Program-made: the position numbers and the translations under genes | The notes under the pieces: model-generated | The model's input: only the letters and a program-made list of their open reading frames with translations | Database searches by the model: none | Told to the model about the DNA's origin: nothing | IMG/VR virus record: IMGVR_UViG_3300013010_000036 | Coordinates: 1-35,909 of that record | Strand: one strand, 5' to 3' | Source of the DNA: a virus | DNA length: 35,909 nucleotides | Part shown: positions 24,294-32,448 of the stretch, piece after piece | How the letters are laid out: every line of letters begins with the position of its first letter | Numbering within the stretch: position 1 is the stretch's first letter

Positions 24294-26777
24294 TTATTGC
24301 GGATTAGAATGGGGTGATACTGTCTGTGTAGCAGCACTATTGTCTGTTGGATCTACCGTTGGCGGATTAGCATTTGCCGCATCAATTTCTTGTTGTAAAC
24401 TTCTAAGTGCATCTGCTTCTTCGTTATGAAATCTATTTACAACAGATTGTCGTACTGCGGCTGTACTACTAGGGAAGTGAGCCATGCCGTTGCCTCGGCG
24501 TCGTTCAGCATACACTGCTCTAATTAGGGCAGCGTCAGTAGGAGCTGTTGTAGTCGGCACACTTGGGGGATAATTTAGAGCCGCTAATGCATTTTCAAAT
24601 ATTCTCCTACCGCCGCTTCCTTCGCCATGTTGTATTGCAGAAGAAAATAATGCCTGTTTTACTGTAAGAGATCTTTGGTCAACATCAAGTCCTGTACGGT
24701 CCAATACTTGTTTAACAACAGGGCCATAATATCTTAATCCTGCATATTCACTTTGTACCTGGGCTCCTTGATCAGTTCCCATTACTTGTTGCCATGCTGC
24801 TTTATATGCTGCTGTGCCTGCTTGTCCAGCTGATGGGCCGCCAGCTGCTGCTAGTTGCGATTCTAGAGCAGGGTGCGCTTGGGTAAGCCATGCATGAAAA
24901 GCGTTTAATGCTCCGGTATTTGATGCAAGTTGATATTTTCCATAACTCCAGCCGCCGGTTCTGTCATTTCCAATAATTCCCGGGTTTCCTCGAGATTCGT
25001 ATTTTTCACTCAAAGATCCGATACCCGGAGTATAATCATAGTCACTGGTATAATTGCCTGGCGGCACAGACGGTTGGCCGTTGCCGCCTACGCGACTGGC
25101 ACTGCCTGTACTTATATTGCCGCCGCTTCCTTGCACATATGCACTCGATGTTCTGCCTTGTAAATTTTTATCAAATGTATCCGGGGTAAGTATACGGTCT
25201 GCTGACGGTAATCCGCCGGGTGTTTCTCTATCTGTAAATATTTTCTTAAACGCCATTGGATCCATATTTTCGTGATGTGGCCAAGGCTCATGTTGCGGTG
25301 CTCTTGTAAGTATACTATCGTATCCGTTTATAACTCCGCCAGGTTTTACACGCGGTAATTTGTGTGTACTTAACGGCTCTACTGCGCTTGCTGGGTTTGC
25401 GGTAGGAGCGGTTGGGCCATTCATATGTATATACGTTGCAGTTTCTCTATGTTCCTTTGCACTATTAATAAATGTATTGCCAGCGGCAGTAAGTCTGTTG
25501 TCTTGACCACTTTTAACATGCAATGTTTTTCCAGTATCAATATGTTGAGACTGATTTACTTTTATGTGTTGATTTTGTCCTACAGTAATTTTACTATCTT
25601 TGCCAACGCTTAAATTAAAGTTATTTTTAGATTCAATCTGTACTCTGCCGGTTTCTCCTGATTTGCTATTTCTTCCTGCTGCTTTAATATTAACGTTTCT
25701 GCCTGCTTCCATATTAATATCACGTTCAGCAGTAATGTTTAAATCATTCTCAGTCATAATACTAACACTATCTTGTGCATGAATATCAATTTTACCATCG
25801 CTGGTCATTTCAATCCACGTAGATCCACGAGCATTTCCAATGTAGATTAAATCTTCACTGTTATGCATTAGTATTTGATGACCAGTTCTAGTTCTAAAAC
25901 GCATTAATTCGTTTTGTGGAATAGTTCTATCACCGCCAGGTTCATTATTACCTTTGTTTTTGTAAATAGGCGGACCATCTTCTGCATGAGTTGTACGTAC
26001 AAATCTTTCGTCGCCATCGTCCATTACAAATGCACTGCCGCCTAGTCTGTTAGACGGAACACTTACTTTATTACCTGCTGTTCCAATTTCTACAGTTGGA
26101 GAACCATCTCTGCGATCTTTTGGACCAGGTGTACTTATACCAAATACTGCACTAGGCATTTCACGCCTTGCACTCGTTGTAGTTGTGCCGCGAATTTCGT
26201 CATTAAGTAAACCTTGTATTTCTAAAGATTCTGAAAAATCCTTGTTGTAAGGTTTGGCAAACAACGTAGGATCTACTTTAGAACCACTTTCAATTGCTTT
26301 GTTATATTCGCCTACTGGCAGTTTTCGGCCTCTTAACGGAGGAGGTGTAATTTCAGTTGTGTTTTCTGTAGATGCCCTTCCATCAGGTATCATAAAATTC
26401 ATATAGTCTGCAGGTATACAGCCGATCCAATAGCCAAAGTTTGCATTTCCTTCAGCAAATATAACAAGCACCTTGGTGCCTACATCAGGAGGCACCATCC
26501 ACATGCCGTACGACTTTTGTGTGTGTTCGTATCCATCATTTGCTGTGAGTGCAGCGTTAGGTGTTACTCCGTAAAATGGAGAAAGGTACCTAACATTAAG
26601 TAACTGTCCACTACGTTCCGGTGTGCTGCCTGAGCTAGTATATTTTAATAACTCAACAACAAGACCGCCCATATATTTTGTATCTAAGTTATTAACTACA
26701 ATTGCTTCAAATGGTCCAGAATCTTTAAATGCAACATTCTGATTGCTAGTAGTTCTTGTATATGTTCCGTTTGCCAT
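24294..26777 (-). CDS. 5: Baseplate central spike protein gp5 with a C-terminal peptidoglycan-degrading domain
   Basis: An 827-residue spike protein. Residues ~35-130 form the gp5 OB-fold domain (GGLVVELLKYTS, then LSPFYGV and VPPDVGTKVLVIFAEGNANF). Residues ~130-290 are a linker with no T4-type lysozyme. Residues ~295-450 are a beta-helix / VgrG-like needle with repeats such as ITAERDINMEAGRNVNIKAA. Residues ~585-790 are a separate lytic domain with SLSEKYESRGNPG (candidate catalytic Glu594), GGWSYGKYQLAS (608-619) and a C-terminal VNRFHNEE. This resembles the transglycosylase/chitosanase-like domain on some T6SS VgrG spikes. T4 gp5 (575 residues) carries its lysozyme between OB fold and helix, so the enzyme is of a different family and at the other end. 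Its role is to pierce the envelope and cut peptidoglycan during entry. Confidence 0.92.
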   Translation of the reverse strand: MANGTYTRTTSNQNVAFKDSGPFEAIVVNNLDTKYMGGLVVELLKYTSSGSTPERSGQLLNVRYLSPFYGVTPNAALTANDGYEHTQKSYGMWMVPPDVGTKVLVIFAEGNANFGYWIGCIPADYMNFMIPDGRASTENTTEITPPPLRGRKLPVGEYNKAIESGSKVDPTLFAKPYNKDFSESLEIQGLLNDEIRGTTTTSARREMPSAVFGISTPGPKDRRDGSPTVEIGTAGNKVSVPSNRLGGSAFVMDDGDERFVRTTHAEDGPPIYKNKGNNEPGGDRTIPQNELMRFRTRTGHQILMHNSEDLIYIGNARGSTWIEMTSDGKIDIHAQDSVSIMTENDLNITAERDINMEAGRNVNIKAAGRNSKSGETGRVQIESKNNFNLSVGKDSKITVGQNQHIKVNQSQHIDTGKTLHVKSGQDNRLTAAGNTFINSAKEHRETATYIHMNGPTAPTANPASAVEPLSTHKLPRVKPGGVINGYDSILTRAPQHEPWPHHENMDPMAFKKIFTDRETPGGLPSADRILTPDTFDKNLQGRTSSAYVQGSGGNISTGSASRVGGNGQPSVPPGNYTSDYDYTPGIGSLSEKYESRGNPGIIGNDRTGGWSYGKYQLASNTGALNAFHAWLTQAHPALESQLAAAGGPSAGQAGTAAYKAAWQQVMGTDQGAQVQSEYAGLRYYGPVVKQVLDRTGLDVDQRSLTVKQALFSSAIQHGEGSGGRRIFENALAALNYPPSVPTTTAPTDAALIRAVYAERRRGNGMAHFPSSTAAVRQSVVNRFHNEEADALRSLQQEIDAANANPPTVDPTDNSAATQTVSPHSNPQ

Positions 26778-26808
26778 ATTATTGTGGTCCTGTTTGAGTT
26801 AACATTAA

Positions 26809-28179
26809 TTATTGAGGGCCTACTTGGCTACCTGCTGCTTCTGCTTCTTTTCGCTGTCTTAATCTGCTTCCTGATGCAACTGTAGTTGAGCCAACTGGAA
26901 TACCGCCGTCTAACGGTGGTGTTGTAACTCTTGGAGTTGTAGTAGGAACAGATGCATTGCCTGCTGCATTCATACTTGATCCGCCACCATTAGGAGTAAA
27001 CACTTTTTTGCCACTATTAAAATCATATCTATCAAATCCTCCTTCTAGTGGCTCGTATATATATACATTTGCACTGCTATTAGTTGGTGTTGTTGACTGT
27101 CCTGCTGTAGGTGTAGAAGGTTGCTGAGTTACTGTAGTAGGTGCTGTTGTGGCAACTGCTGGGCCTGCTCCACCAAAGGCATCTAATGCATTTGCAGCGG
27201 CACCTGACGGTGATGATGTTTGCGCAGGAGGAGTATTTTGTTGATTGCGACCTCTTGGATCGTTTGCATCTGGATTTGGTATTACTGATGAAGGAGCAGC
27301 AGCGGCAGCCCTAGCTTGTCTCATAATTGCATCTTGGTAAGGAACACTTGCAGGAGGTGTTGCTCCGCTTCCACCTGCATTGGTTACTGGTGGATTATTA
27401 GGTAAACATGGATCAGTACCTGTTTGAGCGCCTGTTGCTGATGCTGCTGACGCAGGACCAACTGCTGGACCTGCTCCGCCGAAGGCATCTAATGGATCTG
27501 CTGCACCAACTGCTGGACCTGCTCCGCCGAAGGCATCTAATGGATCTGTTGCACCTACTGTTGCACCTGCTCCGCCAAATGCGTCTAATCCCACTTCTGC
27601 AGGTACAGTTTCACTTTCTGTAACTACTCCGGCAGCACCTACTTTAGCAGTTGTAGTAGTTACAACTGTAGTTCCTGTAGTTGTACTCGTAGTAGCTTCA
27701 GATTGTGTTTCTGGTCTATTATCATCTCGTGCAGGATCAGGAACATATACTCGAAGTCCTTGATGCCTTGGCAACCTAATTGCGCCATCAGGCTGTTGAG
27801 TATATTCATTTGCTGTACTAGCCCATCTAGTTCCAAAGTCTTCACGTAACTCATCGTAATAATCAAGTAATGGCATTATATCAGCAGTATTATTTCTATT
27901 CCCAGCGCCAAAACTTACATGTTTTACTACCCAATAATTTTTATTGTTAGGATGGAGTACATCTTCGCCTTCATTGTCAATTACTATAACTAATCCAGAT
28001 TGTCCTTGGCTTATAAATATTTCAGATCCAAATTCATACAGATCGTCAACATTTTGAAAACAAAGTTGTCCGAGACTATTTCTCCACGGTGCACGTGTAT
28101 CTGCTTCAACTGTGTTTTCTTGATCTAATTTTCCTGCTGATTCTTCCGGCAAGCCTACATCATCGTCATCATCTGCCAT
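26809..28179 (-). CDS. Unknown virion-type protein with 16-residue LDAFGG repeats
   Basis: A 456-residue protein not recognised as a named T4 gene. Residues ~1-155 form an acidic start (MADDDDDVGLPEES) and a compact domain with DLYEFGSEIFISQGQSGLVI and NYWVVKHVSFGAG. The remainder is low-complexity Ala/Gly/Pro/Thr/Ser sequence with a 16-residue repeat, (D)PLDAFGGAGPAVG, in two near-identical tandem copies, a degenerate third copy beside them and a separate copy ~80 residues before the end. The same LDAFGG core occurs twice at the C-terminus of the upstream hub-like protein. Position between hub protein and gp5 suggests a role at the hub/spike, perhaps as a flexible linker or chaperone. The SD AGGA lies within the last codons of the upstream gene. 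No enzymatic motif is seen. Confidence 0.75.
   Translation of the reverse strand: MADDDDDVGLPEESAGKLDQENTVEADTRAPWRNSLGQLCFQNVDDLYEFGSEIFISQGQSGLVIVIDNEGEDVLHPNNKNYWVVKHVSFGAGNRNNTADIMPLLDYYDELREDFGTRWASTANEYTQQPDGAIRLPRHQGLRVYVPDPARDDNRPETQSEATTSTTTGTTVVTTTTAKVGAAGVVTESETVPAEVGLDAFGGAGATVGATDPLDAFGGAGPAVGAADPLDAFGGAGPAVGPASAASATGAQTGTDPCLPNNPPVTNAGGSGATPPASVPYQDAIMRQARAAAAAPSSVIPNPDANDPRGRNQQNTPPAQTSSPSGAAANALDAFGGAGPAVATTAPTTVTQQPSTPTAGQSTTPTNSSANVYIYEPLEGGFDRYDFNSGKKVFTPNGGGSSMNAAGNASVPTTTPRVTTPPLDGGIPVGSTTVASGSRLRQRKEAEAAGSQVGPQ
27457..27600 (-). repeat. Tandem 48-bp repeat coding for the 16-residue LDAFGG unit (3 copies)
   Basis: Copies at 27457-27504 and 27505-27552 differ at a single base; the third (27553-27600) is degenerate. 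The period of 48 bases keeps the reading frame and adds 16 residues per unit. A partial separate copy lies around 27160-27200 in the same gene. Confidence 0.9.
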
Positions 28180-28183
28180 TATA

Positions 28184-31159
28184 TTATCCTAATAAACTTC
28201 TAACTCTTGCGGTTGCTGCGTCTGTTGCAGCAGAAACTCCTTGATTTGCAGCAGTATTTACGGCACTACTAGCTCTTGATGCTGCGCTATTGACTGCTGC
28301 TCCAACACCGCCAAATGCATCTAATGGATTTGCTCCGCCAATTGCTTCTCCTACGCCGCCAAATGCATCTAATGGATTTGCTATACGGGGTATGATCTTA
28401 GTTAAATCTGGTACTGCTGCTATTCCAAAATCAACGCCCTTTACTGCTTGAGAAAATTGATCTCCAATTCCGCCAAAGGCAGCAAGTTGGTCCGCTAGTT
28501 GATCAAACGGTGCCGATAGTTGTGCTGCTATATCTGCTCCAATTGCAGGATTTATTTTTCTAATGTCGTCGCGGGTAGGCGCTGGCATACAATCTGTGCT
28601 CGGTTGTCCACTTTGTCCTACTGTGCCATCTGACTGAACTGTTGCTGGACCAGTCTTAGTAGTATTATCAGGCAAAATTGATCCAGAATTTGTATGACTT
28701 GATTCGTCTTCTTGGCCTCTCAATCTAATCATTTTAAGTGTTTGAGTAAATTTGCCGCCGGAAAATTTACTAGTAGCTGCCCAAATTTGAAACAACCCGC
28801 TAAATCCTGGAACAACTAAAGGCATTTCCATAGTTGCACCTGTAACTTGATAATCAAAAGGAGATCTAAAATATACATTAGCAAATACAGGACCTGTCAT
28901 ATATGCCATTGTTCCGTCATCGGTTATTGTAGGCGACTTGCCGCGACGTGCTACATAATTTCCAGTTTCTTGCGGAATGAAATACGGATCTCCCATGATT
29001 TCCATTTCAGCTTGTACCATATCAACTGGTAATTTTGTAACAGTGTCGTGAAATATTTCAGCTATTTGTCGACGTACATCATTATTATGTCCGCCGCCGC
29101 GCAAGCCAATGTCTCCTGTGCCTAGTTCTGCTGGCGTATCATCGTTTGTTCCTGTGCCAGTTGGCAGAGCCGCTGAGGTACCTTTATCTCCAGTTTCTTG
29201 TGTAAGTGCTGTTGAGCCTGCATCTGGATCTCTGCCGGCGGCAGGAGTAGAGCCAAAATCAGAAGTTGCTGCTAGTAAAAATGATTGATTGAATGTAAGA
29301 TCAAAATTTAAAACATCTTCGTTTTTGCCACTATAAATATAATTATATACTTTAGAAGCAGAGTTTTTAAGTCCTTGAATATTGCTTGATTTTCTATCGC
29401 CTGATATGTGAACTGCTTCAGGTACTTCATAAGGCATAATACTATACACATATATTTTTGGACGTCTACCTAATTGTGCTTCAGTTAACGGACTTTCACC
29501 TAAATAAACATGTGTATCAATTTTAAACCATTTGTTTAATCCATTTGTCGCGCCTTCAGTTGCTCGTTCAGCTGCATAAGTAGATTGTAAAACTAATTTT
29601 TCAATAACAGTAGTAATTTGTTCTCCTTGACTAAATTGAAAATCTCTTGCTTTATCAGCAGGCTGAGCTGCTATAGAAGCAGTATCAACTATTCCAGTTT
29701 CTGGATTAATTACCTGACTTGCATCTGCTTCAGCTGAGTTTCCTGGAGCATTAGTGTCTTCATTAAGTGTACTTAATCCTATTGCATTCATTAAATTGGT
29801 ATCTTCGGCAAATGTTTTAAGTATTGCATAGATATTATTAGGAGGAGTAATAGTTATAACTGTTGGATTAAAAGCAGCTCGTAATGCTGGATTAGTTTCT
29901 GCTAAATTAAATCCAGCACGTTGTTCTTCTCTTTCTTCAGCAGTAGTAGTAAATGCACTATCCTGCACAACTTTAGATTTTAATGCATTTTGTATAGATG
30001 CACGGTCCTTAGGAAAACAAATTATATATCTATCATACGGAGCAAGTGTGCCGGCCTCTTCTAATGCTTCAATTTGACTATTAACTCCAGCAGACACTGA
30101 TGTATCATTAGTTTCTAATACTTCGTGTAATCTTAGTCCTGTGGCTTTAACTGGATTTTTAATTTTATTAATATTATCGGCCAAACCAGTTTCGCTCATT
30201 GGAACTGCACTAACTTGGTAAACGCTTCCTTTTCCAGAAACATTAAAATCCATATTAATTATTTGTATAGGTATAAACATAGGTCGTAGAAGAAAGTTTG
30301 CATCAGTCTGACCGTCCAAATTCCATCCTACAAAATCAATTCTTATACAAAATGGTGCATGATTGAACCCCGAATATCCTGCTTCTTTTGCTGATCCTAT
30401 AACTGCTTGTATAAAATTACCCATACTATATGGCTCAGTAATAGTGAAATTCATCGTTGCGCCAGGTGTAACTCGTGTGTTAGGATTTGGAGAAATTAGT
30501 GATTCAAATTCTATATCATCAATATAATATTCAGCGTGTTCACTTTTGCCAGCTCCAGTTTCATCAAAAACCTGGTATCGCTTTTCTGTGCCGCCGCTGC
30601 TTTGTACTATGAAATTTTTAAATCCAGTAGATCTATATATTTCAGGATTATTATATTCTGCTGCATCAAGCACACCTAGCGTAATTTTATAATTAAAACT
30701 ATTATGATCTCTTAGTGGATTCGGTATTTTACTGTCTGAAGATTTGTCGTTAAATGAATTTGTAAATGTATTATCAATAAACTCTGCGCCGAAATCAGTT
30801 TTTCTAAGTTCGTCTAAATATTGTGATTGTATTAAAGATTCTGCTTCGCCGGTTATACCACTAAGCTCTGCTAATCCTCGTTCTACAATTTTTAAAGGAT
30901 TATTTGCTAATCCTGTTAGTTCTTCAGCATTTGCAATTAAACCGCCTAATTTATTTTGTATTCCGCCTAGTAATTCATTGCCCAATGCACCAGTTGCTGC
31001 GCCTAATAATGCGCCTTTGGTGCTTCCTCCAGATAATGCAGTGTTTATTAATTTGCCTCCGAGGCCAGGCACTGCTGCACCAATACTGTTACTAACAGAA
31101 CTTACTACTGCAGATTGTAGATTACTTTTTAAAGAGTTGGTTAAACTAAATCCTGGCAT
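28184..31159 (-). CDS. Large baseplate hub-like structural protein (possible gp27 counterpart)
   Basis: A 991-residue protein. Residues ~1-130 are Ala/Gly/Ser-rich and helical (GAAVPGLGGKLINTALSGGS). Residues ~150-390 are a beta-rich domain: FNYKITLGVLDAAEYNNPEI, YYIDDIEFESLISPNPNTR, then ILLRP-like FLLRPMFIPIQIINMDFNVS and DRYIICFPKDR. A later segment (~560-620) has WFKIDTHVYLG and YSIMPYEVPEAVH. Residues ~735-812 have PYFIPQETGNYV, FDYQVTG, and FSGLFQIWAATSKFSGGKFT, a pattern typical of hub proteins of the gp27/gpD type. The C-terminus has two LDAFGG repeats. It lies between gp53 and gp5, and gp27 binds gp5 in T4, so a hub role is likely. No direct T4 gp27 similarity is obvious by eye and it is more than twice gp27's length (about 391), so the gene number is withheld. 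Confidence 0.7.
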   Translation of the reverse strand: MPGFSLTNSLKSNLQSAVVSSVSNSIGAAVPGLGGKLINTALSGGSTKGALLGAATGALGNELLGGIQNKLGGLIANAEELTGLANNPLKIVERGLAELSGITGEAESLIQSQYLDELRKTDFGAEFIDNTFTNSFNDKSSDSKIPNPLRDHNSFNYKITLGVLDAAEYNNPEIYRSTGFKNFIVQSSGGTEKRYQVFDETGAGKSEHAEYYIDDIEFESLISPNPNTRVTPGATMNFTITEPYSMGNFIQAVIGSAKEAGYSGFNHAPFCIRIDFVGWNLDGQTDANFLLRPMFIPIQIINMDFNVSGKGSVYQVSAVPMSETGLADNINKIKNPVKATGLRLHEVLETNDTSVSAGVNSQIEALEEAGTLAPYDRYIICFPKDRASIQNALKSKVVQDSAFTTTAEEREEQRAGFNLAETNPALRAAFNPTVITITPPNNIYAILKTFAEDTNLMNAIGLSTLNEDTNAPGNSAEADASQVINPETGIVDTASIAAQPADKARDFQFSQGEQITTVIEKLVLQSTYAAERATEGATNGLNKWFKIDTHVYLGESPLTEAQLGRRPKIYVYSIMPYEVPEAVHISGDRKSSNIQGLKNSASKVYNYIYSGKNEDVLNFDLTFNQSFLLAATSDFGSTPAAGRDPDAGSTALTQETGDKGTSAALPTGTGTNDDTPAELGTGDIGLRGGGHNNDVRRQIAEIFHDTVTKLPVDMVQAEMEIMGDPYFIPQETGNYVARRGKSPTITDDGTMAYMTGPVFANVYFRSPFDYQVTGATMEMPLVVPGFSGLFQIWAATSKFSGGKFTQTLKMIRLRGQEDESSHTNSGSILPDNTTKTGPATVQSDGTVGQSGQPSTDCMPAPTRDDIRKINPAIGADIAAQLSAPFDQLADQLAAFGGIGDQFSQAVKGVDFGIAAVPDLTKIIPRIANPLDAFGGVGEAIGGANPLDAFGGVGAAVNSAASRASSAVNTAANQGVSAATDAATARVRSLLG
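28308..28382 (-). repeat. 48-bp-period LDAFGG repeat at the 3' end of the hub-like gene (2 copies)
   Basis: An identical 27-base core occurs at 28308-28334 and 28356-28382, again with a 48-base period, encoding NPLDAFGGVGEAIGGA and NPLDAFGGVGAAVNSA. The unit length and core match the repeat in the neighbouring gene, about 0.75 kb away. Confidence 0.88.
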
Positions 31160-31160
31160 A

Positions 31161-31460
31161 TTATATTCCTAAAGACGAGCGTAATGCTTTTGGATCTGGT
31201 AGGAAAATCTTAGTGCCAGCAACAAAATCAAACACAGGATCTTTCAGTAAATCTAAATTACGCTGTGCAAATACCCACCATAAATCCTTTCTACCATATA
31301 TAATATGTGCTAATAAATCAGGACGATATGTATATTCAGACGTAATTGTAAATAAAATATCAGTAGTGCTAGATGGAACTGGGCGAGGTTTTAAGATATC
31401 TAAATATCCTCTTGGATTAATTGGTGTATTCAAGTACGGACTTAAATTATTATCTGCCAT
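31161..31460 (-). CDS. 53: Baseplate wedge protein gp53
   Basis: A 99-residue protein of the gp53 family, which closes the wedge and contacts the hub in T4. The recognisable core is YRPDLLAHIIYGRKDLWWVF (47-66) followed by AQRNLDLLKDPVFDFVAGTK and IFLPDP, a LysM-like arrangement found in gp53 homologues. T4 gp53 is about 196 residues, so this is a minimal version containing the central domain, as in many marine relatives. The ATG overlaps the stop of the upstream tube-cap gene by one base (TAATG). The SD is AAGGA about 9 bases away. Confidence 0.88.
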   Translation of the reverse strand: MADNNLSPYLNTPINPRGYLDILKPRPVPSSTTDILFTITSEYTYRPDLLAHIIYGRKDLWWVFAQRNLDLLKDPVFDFVAGTKIFLPDPKALRSSLGI

Positions 31461-32329
31461 TATACAAATCCTTCATTGCCACCAACATGCTTTCCGGCTG
31501 CAAAGTCATTTAAACTAAATCCTGATTGCGAACGTCTTGCATATTGTGGCTGTAATGTAACTGTAATCGAACTTTGTGTAGGAACATAATTGGGCTGTCC
31601 ATTTACTACAGCTTGTATATAATCTACATCTACAGGTAAATCTGTGGTAAAATTAGTAATTACAACTGGTATGTTATTTAAAACGTGTTTTCCGTATCCA
31701 TTTAATCTACAAACGACTGGAGGATTACCTAAAGGATCGCTTGCGCCATAAAACATTTTAGTTGCAGTTCTTAAAAAATGTAAACAGGCAAGCCAATATC
31801 TTGCATCTGCTTCGTTTTCTTGATAAAACTCGCCGGTAATTGTTATTGCATCAACTTGACTACTTTCATATGCATTATATGCATAATTTGTGTGTGTAGG
31901 CTGTAGTTGAGAATAATTTGCACTATGACTTAATAATACTGTAGGATTGAATGGGAATACCATTTTATTTCCTGTGTCCCAAGCAGAGTTTGTATTTGCT
32001 AATCTTAATGGAGCAAGTATATCGGCGTTTGATCCTTCTCCTGATAATAAATCAGGCACACTAATACTAACACGCCAATCACCCGGAGTAGTTGAATTAT
32101 TATTAACAGAATCGCTGATAATTGCTCTCGAAATTGTTCTATTATTAATCGACGAGCCAAAGCCGCCGGTTTCGTTAATAAAATTAGCAGCAAGTTTTCC
32201 TAAAGGGCCAAGGCCACCTAACTTTTGACTAATAGTGTCACCAATAGCACTCTTGACAGCACTCTTAGCATCACTCACAATGCTACTTAGAAAGTTTGAT
32301 GCTGCTTTTTTAATGGTAAATTTTGCCAT
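31460..32329 (-). CDS. Baseplate tail tube cap / tube initiator protein (gp48/gp54 type)
   Basis: A 289-residue protein of the gp48/gp54 type, which sits on the hub and starts polymerisation of the tail tube. Residues 1-60 are helical and Ala/Gly/Lys-rich (AKSAVKSAIGDTISQKLGG). From ~85 a tube-like beta fold follows: GDWRVSISVPDLL, then the characteristic MVFPFNPTVLLSHSANYSQL (123-142) and ITITGEFYQENEADARYWLA (162-181), HFLRTATKMFYG (184-195) and VVITNFTTDLP. T4 has two such proteins encoded side by side; only one is visible here, and I cannot decide which it matches, so no symbol is given. It is the first gene of the late unit, with a TAGGAG ribosome site and an ACTAAATA late box upstream. 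Confidence 0.85.
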   Translation of the reverse strand: MAKFTIKKAASNFLSSIVSDAKSAVKSAIGDTISQKLGGLGPLGKLAANFINETGGFGSSINNRTISRAIISDSVNNNSTTPGDWRVSISVPDLLSGEGSNADILAPLRLANTNSAWDTGNKMVFPFNPTVLLSHSANYSQLQPTHTNYAYNAYESSQVDAITITGEFYQENEADARYWLACLHFLRTATKMFYGASDPLGNPPVVCRLNGYGKHVLNNIPVVITNFTTDLPVDVDYIQAVVNGQPNYVPTQSSITVTLQPQYARRSQSGFSLNDFAAGKHVGGNEGFV

Positions 32330-32352
32330 AATTTATTTTACTCCTACACTAC

Positions 32353-32360
32353 TATTTAGT
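32353..32360 (-). promoter_or_regulatory. Late-promoter box ACTAAATA before the tail tube cap gene
   Basis: The minus strand reads ACTAAATA, 23 bases before the ATG at 32329, with TAGGAG between. It matches the CTAAATA variant seen before gp6. It shares base 32360 with the first -35 box of the rightward promoter, so the two directions are back to back. Confidence 0.65.
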
Positions 32361-32388
32361 TGACAAAATTATGTGTGTATATTATAAT
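32360..32388 (+). promoter_or_regulatory. Sigma70-type promoter 1 for gp55 (perfect consensus)
   Basis: TTGACA at 32360-32365 and TATAAT at 32383-32388, separated by exactly 17 bases, reading toward gp55. All 12 consensus bases match. Host RNA polymerase would use it without phage factors, so early expression is inferred. The expected start is near 32395. Confidence 0.9.
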
Positions 32389-32398
32389 TATTCTTCGG

Positions 32399-32427
32399 TT
32401 GACATTGATACAGTTAGCGTGTATAAT
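32399..32427 (+). promoter_or_regulatory. Sigma70-type promoter 2 for gp55 (perfect consensus, tandem)
   Basis: A second TTGACA (32399-32404), 17 bases, TATAAT (32422-32427), offset 39 bases from the first. The transcript would start near 32434, just upstream of the AGGAG site at 32441. Two full-consensus promoters in 70 bases are very unlikely by chance. Confidence 0.9.
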
Positions 32428-32448
32428 ATAAGTTAACTATAGGAGAGA

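Noticed and set aside
27408-27866. Leu-rich plus-strand frame and a second minus-strand frame across the 48-bp repeats
   Set aside because: Their repetitive composition is a by-product of the repeat read in the wrong frame.
30744-31172. Plus-strand frame of 142 codons opposite the 5' end of the hub-like gene
   Set aside because: Antisense to a gene that starts cleanly one base after gp53; no own signals.
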